Shown here: one piece after another, positions 59,284 through 64,000 of the stretch
Position numbering within the stretch: the stretch's first letter is position 1
Layout: each line of letters starts with the position of its first letter
Assembly (NCBI GenBank): GCA_903857865.1
Contig: CAIOGO010000020.1
Location: 62,001-126,000 of the forward strand
Length of the DNA stretch: 64,000 bases
DNA from: an uncultured bacterium
GTDB taxonomy: Bacteria; Bipolaricaulota; Bipolaricaulia; UBA7950; UBA9294
Direction of reading: 5' to 3'
Made by a program: the position numbers and the translations under genes
Notes under the pieces: generated by a model
Database searches by the model: none
Seen by the model: only the letters and a program-made list of their open reading frames with translations
What the model was told of the DNA's origin: nothing

Positions 59284-60515
59284 AGGCCGCGATTCGGCAC
59301 CTCGTGCGCAATCGGCGCCGCAGCTTGTTGACGCTCCTCGCGGTGCTCTGCCCGGTCTTCGCGCTCGTGGTGATGTTCGGGTTCGCGTCGGCCAACCTCT
59401 CCGACATGTTCGACACGGTGACGCGCGTCGACACGGGCCACCTCCAGATCCGGCACGTGGACACGCGCGCCGCCGGGTCGGCGACGGCGCTGATGCAGGA
59501 TCCGTCGCCCGCGATCGAGGCGCTCGCGGGAATCGACGGGATCGAGTGGCACACGGTGCGCCTCGACCTCCCGGCGCTGGCGAGCGCGGGGGATCGGTCG
59601 CGGACAGTCCTCATCCAGGGCGTCGTCCCCGAGGAGATCGATCCGATCAGCTCAACGCGAAGTCTGATCGTCGCGGGAACCTACCTGACGAGTGACAGCC
59701 CGGGCGTCGTCATCGGGAAAGAGCTCGCCGATCTCCTCAGGGTCGGCGTCGGCGACGACCTCGTCCTCCTCGGCGCGCACCCGGAGACCGGTGTCGGCGT
59801 CCTGCGCGTGCCGGTGGTCGGGATCGTCGACGCCCCCATCGCGGAGATGGGGCGCTCGGTCGTGCAGGCGCCGCTCGCGCTGACGCGCCAGCTTGCCCGC
59901 AGCGCCACGGCGGCGACCGCCGTGGTTGTCCGCGTGGCCGGCGTGACGGGGCCGTGGGACAGCGACCGAATCGACGCCGTCGCCGCGAAGCTCCGCGCCG
60001 TCCTCCCGGCGGACTATGTGGTCCTCGACTGGCGGGACCTCGTCCCTCAAGTCGACGTCTTCCTGCGAATTCTCAACCCGGCCCTCCTCATCGTCGCGGC
60101 GATCTTCTTCGGCCTCGGGGCGCTCGTCGTACTGAACACGGTCTACTTGTCGGTGATGGAGCGGACGCGCGAACTTGGCCTCATCCTCTCGCTCGGCGCG
60201 TCGCGCGGCCGGGTGATGCGGAGCATCCTCTCCGAGGCGGGGATCCTCGCCGGGGTGGGGGCCGTCGGGGGGGCGCTCGGCGGCGTGGGTCTCGTCTGGA
60301 TCGTCGAGGCTCTCGGCGGGATTCCACTCCCGGCGGAGTACAGCGCATTCGCCAAGGCGGTGGGGATCAACTCAGTCCTTCACCTGCGGGTCGACGCCCC
60401 GCAGGTGCTCCTCGCCGCGGCGGCGATGGCGGTGGTCGCCGTGCTGGCCGCGTGGGTCCCGGCCCTTCGGGCCTCGAACCTCGAACCCGTGGAGGCGATG
60501 CGGTATGTCGAATAG
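59280..60515 (+). CDS. MacB/LolC-type ABC transporter permease (FtsX domain), second copy
   Basis: 411 residues with the same layout as the gene at 57282: an N-terminal span, a periplasmic domain and three C-terminal spans, including LGALVVLNTVYLSVMERTRELGLILSLGASRGRVM. The two permeases differ clearly in their periplasmic part, so they likely form a heterodimer. Confidence 0.93.
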   Translation: MKAAIRHLVRNRRRSLLTLLAVLCPVFALVVMFGFASANLSDMFDTVTRVDTGHLQIRHVDTRAAGSATALMQDPSPAIEALAGIDGIEWHTVRLDLPALASAGDRSRTVLIQGVVPEEIDPISSTRSLIVAGTYLTSDSPGVVIGKELADLLRVGVGDDLVLLGAHPETGVGVLRVPVVGIVDAPIAEMGRSVVQAPLALTRQLARSATAATAVVVRVAGVTGPWDSDRIDAVAAKLRAVLPADYVVLDWRDLVPQVDVFLRILNPALLIVAAIFFGLGALVVLNTVYLSVMERTRELGLILSLGASRGRVMRSILSEAGILAGVGAVGGALGGVGLVWIVEALGGIPLPAEYSAFAKAVGINSVLHLRVDAPQVLLAAAAMAVVAVLAAWVPALRASNLEPVEAMRYVE

Positions 60516-61206
60516 CCCACTCATCCGAACGATCGATCTGCGCAAGGCCTACGAGACCGAAGCGGTCACGACGCCGGCTCTGTGCGGCGTCGACCTCGAC
60601 CTGCACGAGAAGGAGTTCACGGCGATCGCCGGCCCGTCGGGGTCGGGCAAGTCGACGCTCCTTCACCTGCTCGGCGGGCTCGATCGCCCGACATCTGGCG
60701 AGATCCTGCTCGAGGGACGGCCGCTGTCGGGACTGTCCAAGGATCAACTCGCCCGCCTCCGCATGACGAGCATCGGCTTCGTCTTCCAGGCGTACAACCT
60801 GATCCCGGTGCTGACGGTTCTCGAGAACACGGCGTTCGTGCTCGAACTGCAGGGTGTCGCGCGCGCGGAGCGAATCGAGCGTGCGAGGCGGATCCTCGGG
60901 GAACTGGGGATCGAGAAGTACGCGGACCAGTTTCCGAACCGGATCTCGGGCGGCGAGCAGCAGCGGGTCGCGGTCGCTCGCGCGGTGGTCTCGGAGCCGT
61001 CGATCGTTCTCGCCGACGAGCCGACGGCCAACCTCGACTCGGCGGCAAGCCTGGAACTGATCGATCTGATGCGGCGGCTCAACGAGGGCAAGGGCGCGAC
61101 GTTCCTGTTCGCGACGCACGACGCGCGGCTGCTCGACCGAGTGAGCCGCGTCGTGACGCTGGTCGACGGCCGAATCTCTACCGATGAGGTCCGGGATTCG
61201 GCTTGA
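60505..61206 (+). CDS. LolD/MacB-type ABC transporter ATP-binding protein
   Basis: 233 residues. Walker A GPSGSGKST, FVFQAYNLIPVLTVLENTAF (Q-loop), signature ISGGEQQRVAVARA, Walker B IVLADEPTANLD and FATHD. It overlaps the second permease by 11 bases and closes the operon. Confidence 0.95.
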   Translation: MSNSPLIRTIDLRKAYETEAVTTPALCGVDLDLHEKEFTAIAGPSGSGKSTLLHLLGGLDRPTSGEILLEGRPLSGLSKDQLARLRMTSIGFVFQAYNLIPVLTVLENTAFVLELQGVARAERIERARRILGELGIEKYADQFPNRISGGEQQRVAVARAVVSEPSIVLADEPTANLDSAASLELIDLMRRLNEGKGATFLFATHDARLLDRVSRVVTLVDGRISTDEVRDSA

Positions 61207-61217
61207 CCACGATGGAG

Positions 61218-61251
61218 GCCGAATCGCGCGGGATGAGACACGCGATTCGGC
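61218..61251 (+). terminator. Hairpin after the export operon
   Basis: GCCGAATCGCG pairs perfectly with CGCGATTCGGC across a 12-base loop, 12 bases after the ATPase stop. No T-run follows. The right arm repeats GATTCGGCTTGA from the end of the ATPase gene. Confidence 0.5.
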
Positions 61252-61347
61252 TTGAGGTCCTCCACGGCAGGATCGCCAAGGCCAGAGCCGCGATTCAATC
61301 TACGCAGGCCAAGCAGTTCGTCAACTGGTGGACGGCCGAACTGCCTA

Positions 61348-61375
61348 GCGACTCAGCCGCGCTCGGCTGAGTCGC
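61348..61375. terminator. Hairpin at the end of the PHP gene
   Basis: GCGACTCAGCCG-cgct-CGGCTGAGTCGC, a perfect 12-bp stem that also encodes the last residues and stop of the minus-strand PHP gene. It may serve both convergent operons. Confidence 0.5.
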
Positions 61376-62222
61376 CGCCGACAGCCGTGATCCGCTTCAG
61401 AACAGCAACGCGCTCGTAGGGCAGACGAATCTGGCCAAGCGTCGTCTTCGTGGAGTCGATCCCGTGATCGTCTGAGCCGCCGGTGACGAGCAGGCCCCGC
61501 TGCCCAGCCTTCATCGCGAGCAGCTCGGGAGAGATGCTGAACTCGGTCGTCGGGGACGTCCGATACGGGTAGACGGTCTCCATCGCGTCGACGCCGGCCG
61601 CCACGAGGCCGTCGAGGAAGCTGTCCCAGTCGGCAACGCGCATCAGACAGGGATGAGCGACCGATACGGCCCCGCCCGCCCCATGCAGGATCTCGACAGC
61701 TTCGCGGAGTCCGGTTTTCTCGAGCGAGACGTAGCACGGTAGCCCGCGGCCGATGAATCGCTCGAATGCCTCGTCGGACCGTTTCACCGCGCCGCACTCT
61801 ACGAGAACCCGCGCGAGGTGCGGGCGGCCGAGGTTCCCGGCCGCGTGACGCCGCACGTCGGACATCCCGATGTCGAATCCCGCCTCGCGACACTTCTCGA
61901 TCATGCGTTCCATGCGCAGGAGCCGCGCCTTCTCCATCCATCCCAAGAGCTCCGCCAGGGGCGGCGATGCTGGATCGACGAAGTAGCCGAGCAGTTCTCC
62001 GGCCACGCCGTCGAAGTCGGCCTTCAGCTCGACGCCGGTGATGACTTCGACCCCCAGAAGCGTCGTCACCCTCCCGGTCAGCTCGGACGAAATGGCATCG
62101 TGATCGGTGATCGCAATCGTCGACAACCCACACGCCCGCGCTCGTGCCACCATCTCCGCGAGGGTCTGCGTGCCGTCGGAGGCCACCGTGTGCAGATGCA
62201 GGTCGGCGTAGGTGGCGTTCAC
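61353..62222 (-). CDS. PHP-domain phosphoesterase (YciV/RNase AM-like)
   Basis: 289 residues. The PHP metal motifs are DLHLHTVASDG, ITDHDA, GVELKA, GRPHLARVL, VAHPC and GGSDDHG. The family includes the 5'-3' exonuclease and 3',5'-nucleotide phosphatase YciV. The start overlaps folD by four bases. Confidence 0.9.
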   Translation of the reverse strand: MNATYADLHLHTVASDGTQTLAEMVARARACGLSTIAITDHDAISSELTGRVTTLLGVEVITGVELKADFDGVAGELLGYFVDPASPPLAELLGWMEKARLLRMERMIEKCREAGFDIGMSDVRRHAAGNLGRPHLARVLVECGAVKRSDEAFERFIGRGLPCYVSLEKTGLREAVEILHGAGGAVSVAHPCLMRVADWDSFLDGLVAAGVDAMETVYPYRTSPTTEFSISPELLAMKAGQRGLLVTGGSDDHGIDSTKTTLGQIRLPYERVAVLKRITAVGGDSAERG

Positions 62223-63079
62223 CGTTCCGCCTGCTCTTGCCGTTGCAGGCGCGCCGCGCGCGCGACGTTCTCGAGGAGCATGATCGTGGTGAGGGGACCG
62301 ACGCCGCCGGGAACGGGGCTGACGGCTCCGGCCACCGGAGCGACGGCGGCGAAGTCGATGTCTCCCACAAGCTTCCCATCCACGACGGTCGTGCCCACGT
62401 CGATGACGACGGCCCCGGGCCTCACCATCGATCCGCTGAGGAATCGCGGGCTACCCACGGCGACGCACAAGATGTCGGCCGTCTTCGTCATCGCCGCGAG
62501 GTCACGAGTACGAGAGTGGCAGACGGTCACGGTCGCATCCCGCGCAAGCAGGAGCTGACTGAGGGGGCGTCCCACGACGAGACTCCGTCCGACGACAACC
62601 GCGTGCTGTCCCGAGATCTCCACGTCGTACGCGTCGAGAAGAGCCATCACGGCGGCCGCAGTCGCGGGAACGAAGGCCGCCGCGCCGCGGAAGAGGCTCC
62701 CCAAAGCGAACGTGCCAGCGCCGTCCACGTCCTTGGCTCCAGGAATCGCGTCCTGCACGGCACGCAAGTCGATGCTCGGCGAGATGGGCATCTCGACCAG
62801 GATGCCGTCCACCGAGCCATCGCGTCCCAGCGCATCGACCTTGTCTACGAGTGCCTCCGTCGTCGGATGCTCGAAGCGTACGACCTCGACGTCAATCCCC
62901 AACGCTTTGCCCGCCCGCTGCTTCGCCCGGGCATACGCCACGGCGGCCTCGTCCTCTGTGGCAAGCACCACGACGAGACGAGGCGCCCGGCCGGTTTTGG
63001 CCAAGGTCGCGACGTCGTCCCGCAAGGCCGCCTTCCTTCGTTCCGCCAGCGGTTTCCCCTCAAGACGCCGTACGCTCAC
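62219..63079 (-). CDS. folD: Methylenetetrahydrofolate dehydrogenase/cyclohydrolase, divergent
   Basis: 286 residues from GTG 63079 (GAGGGACG upstream). The catalytic YxxxK pair is in AVAYARAKQRAGKALGI, KDVDG and the cofactor loop GRSLVVGRPLS are intact, and PVPGGVGPLT closes the fold. Two usual motifs differ: VQLPLP reads VEMPIS, and PCTPxG reads PATAAAV. NusB-folD neighbourhood is typical, so folate one-carbon chemistry is still the likely role. It overlaps nusB by 20 bases. Confidence 0.9.
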   Translation of the reverse strand: MSVRRLEGKPLAERRKAALRDDVATLAKTGRAPRLVVVLATEDEAAVAYARAKQRAGKALGIDVEVVRFEHPTTEALVDKVDALGRDGSVDGILVEMPISPSIDLRAVQDAIPGAKDVDGAGTFALGSLFRGAAAFVPATAAAVMALLDAYDVEISGQHAVVVGRSLVVGRPLSQLLLARDATVTVCHSRTRDLAAMTKTADILCVAVGSPRFLSGSMVRPGAVVIDVGTTVVDGKLVGDIDFAAVAPVAGAVSPVPGGVGPLTTIMLLENVARAARLQRQEQAER

Positions 63080-63461
63080 GCTCGTCCCTCCAGATTCGAT
63101 CGAGGATTCCGTTGATGAACGACTGGGCCTGTTCTGTCCCGTACTTCTTCGCCAGCTCGACGGCCTCGTCCATGGCCACTTCGGCCGGCACATCGTCACA
63201 GAAGAGGAGCTCGTAGACGCCGACACGCAGGATGTTTCGATCGAGAAGCGCCAGTCGCTCGAACCGCCAGCCCACCGTGCGCTCGCCGATCAAGCGATCG
63301 ATCTCGTCCCGATGATCGTTCACGCCGCGGAAGGCGCCGGCAATGTAGTCCCGCTGATCCCCCGGATCCTCCTCTTCGAACATGTCCTCCAATGAAACAG
63401 GGAGGAACTCGCTTTGGTAGAGGGCGAACAGCACGAGCTCGCGTGCCCGGGTGCGATGCAT
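63060..63461 (-). CDS. nusB: Transcription antitermination factor NusB
   Basis: 133 residues from ATG 63461. MHRTRARELVLFALYQSEF at the N-terminus and DVPAEVAMDEAVELAKKYGTEQAQSFINGILDRI at the C-terminus are typical. NusB binds boxA RNA with NusE during rRNA transcription. Confidence 0.95.
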   Translation of the reverse strand: MHRTRARELVLFALYQSEFLPVSLEDMFEEEDPGDQRDYIAGAFRGVNDHRDEIDRLIGERTVGWRFERLALLDRNILRVGVYELLFCDDVPAEVAMDEAVELAKKYGTEQAQSFINGILDRIWRDERERTAS

Positions 63462-63575
63462 TAGCGGAGGGCGCGCGGACGCGCCTCGGTCTGGGCGGAG
63501 GGATGACGGGGCGCCGTGCCTAGAATCGTGCGTCCGATGGGGCATCGACCTCGACCCGTTCTCCAAACCACGATC

Positions 63576-63956
63576 CTACGCCTCATCCTCATCTTCCCAT
63601 TCCCCGCTCTGGTCACCCACTGGGCTCTCGGGCTTGACGATCTTCTGCACGTCGACGTTGACGGCGCTGACCCGAAGCCCGGTCATTCGCTCAATCTCGG
63701 ACTTGATCCGCGCCTGAACCTGTTTCGCGATCTTAAGGATCGGATACCCGTAGACGACGGTGATGCGAGCGGTCACGGCGACAACATCCCCGTCAACGTT
63801 CGTGTCTACGTACCGCTTCATCCCTTCCCCGCGGCGGAATGCTGTGTCACCGGGGCGCAGACTGGCGATCCCATCGATTTCGGAGATCGCAATGCCGGCG
63901 ATCGCCGTCACCACTTCGCGCGAGATCCCGACACTTCCTTTGTCTAGATCGGCCAC
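63576..63956 (-). CDS. Asp23/DUF322 family protein (YqhY-like)
   Basis: 126 residues from GTG 63956, with AGGAGG well spaced upstream. ISREVVTAIAGIAISEIDGIASL and YGYPILKIAKQVQARIKSEIERMTGLRVSAVNVDVQKI define the family. YqhY lies upstream of nusB-folD in Firmicutes and affects envelope or lipid homeostasis there. The acidic tail (EWEDEDEA) is as in YqhY-like proteins. Confidence 0.92.
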   Translation of the reverse strand: MADLDKGSVGISREVVTAIAGIAISEIDGIASLRPGDTAFRRGEGMKRYVDTNVDGDVVAVTARITVVYGYPILKIAKQVQARIKSEIERMTGLRVSAVNVDVQKIVKPESPVGDQSGEWEDEDEA

Positions 63957-64000
63957 TGCGCCCTCCTAGTTCGTTCCGGAGTCGTGCGTTTGGGGCGGCA

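Overview
The window comes from a GC-rich bacterial chromosome. Core genes sit in the arrangements yqhY-like/nusB/folD (right end) and cmk/plsC/rpsA (about 11.2-14.3 kb), and a LolA/MacB-like export operon suggests a diderm envelope. Many genes overlap by 4-20 bases (ATGA, GTGA), so operons are tightly packed. Several starts lie only 5-10 bases downstream of a good -10 box (pheS, the MNT antitoxin, a tryptophan-rich leader peptide), which points to common use of leaderless mRNAs. I cannot place the organism firmly; an under-sampled phylum such as Bipolaricaulota is only a guess.

Layout. 1-17.2 kb is housekeeping: an Xaa-Pro peptidase diverging from pheS; a minus-strand operon era, sensor diguanylate cyclase, GNAT, deoC, atpC, fabF; a diverging plus-strand operon of an imidazolonepropionase-like protein that lacks most metal ligands, ispE, cmk, plsC, rpsA, followed by HU; then gmk, a YicC-like RNase and a MEMO1-like gene. 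At 17.2 kb lies tRNA-Gln(CTG), followed by a perfect 19-bp hairpin and two 99-bp tandem repeats that each end in the last 13 bases of the T-arm and acceptor of that tRNA. 17.7-20.6 kb looks like an inserted block: an FmdE-like protein, a DUF134 regulator, a NifX-like protein, a truncated permease and a secreted zincin. 20.9-26.6 kb carries fabK-like and fabF genes and a TrpXYZ-type ABC importer. The importer is preceded by a promoter, a 31-codon leader peptide with a Tyr-Phe-Cys-Trp-Tyr-Trp-Phe run, a long hairpin and an intrinsic terminator: an apparent attenuator.

27-39.6 kb mixes a zinc-ribbon protein, a flavin reductase, an M28 peptidase, an MtfA-like peptidase, a large AfsR/SARP-type regulator, a saccharopine-dehydrogenase-like protein, an MFS exporter, small membrane proteins and a ferritin-like/Cys-cluster/PDZ fusion. 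39.6-56.5 kb is an accessory region full of short dispersed repeats. It holds RelE/RHH, HicAB, HigBA and MNT-HEPN pairs, Rieske, PUA/EVE-like and flavodoxin genes, a MmeI-like restriction-modification gene coupled to a 46-aa ORF and a membrane protein, an ORF6N gene broken by a palindromic element, an HD/HSP90-ATPase protein and an Mrr-like nuclease. 56.5-61.2 kb is a TetR-controlled MacB/LolA-type export operon. 61.3-64 kb is a core operon on the minus strand (DUF322/Asp23-like, nusB, folD, PHP phosphoesterase).

The strongest candidates for something new are the aromatic leader-peptide attenuator, the restriction-modification/small ORF/membrane-protein cassette, the palindromic repeat family with compensatory stem changes, and the paired divergent promoters that share a single -35 element.
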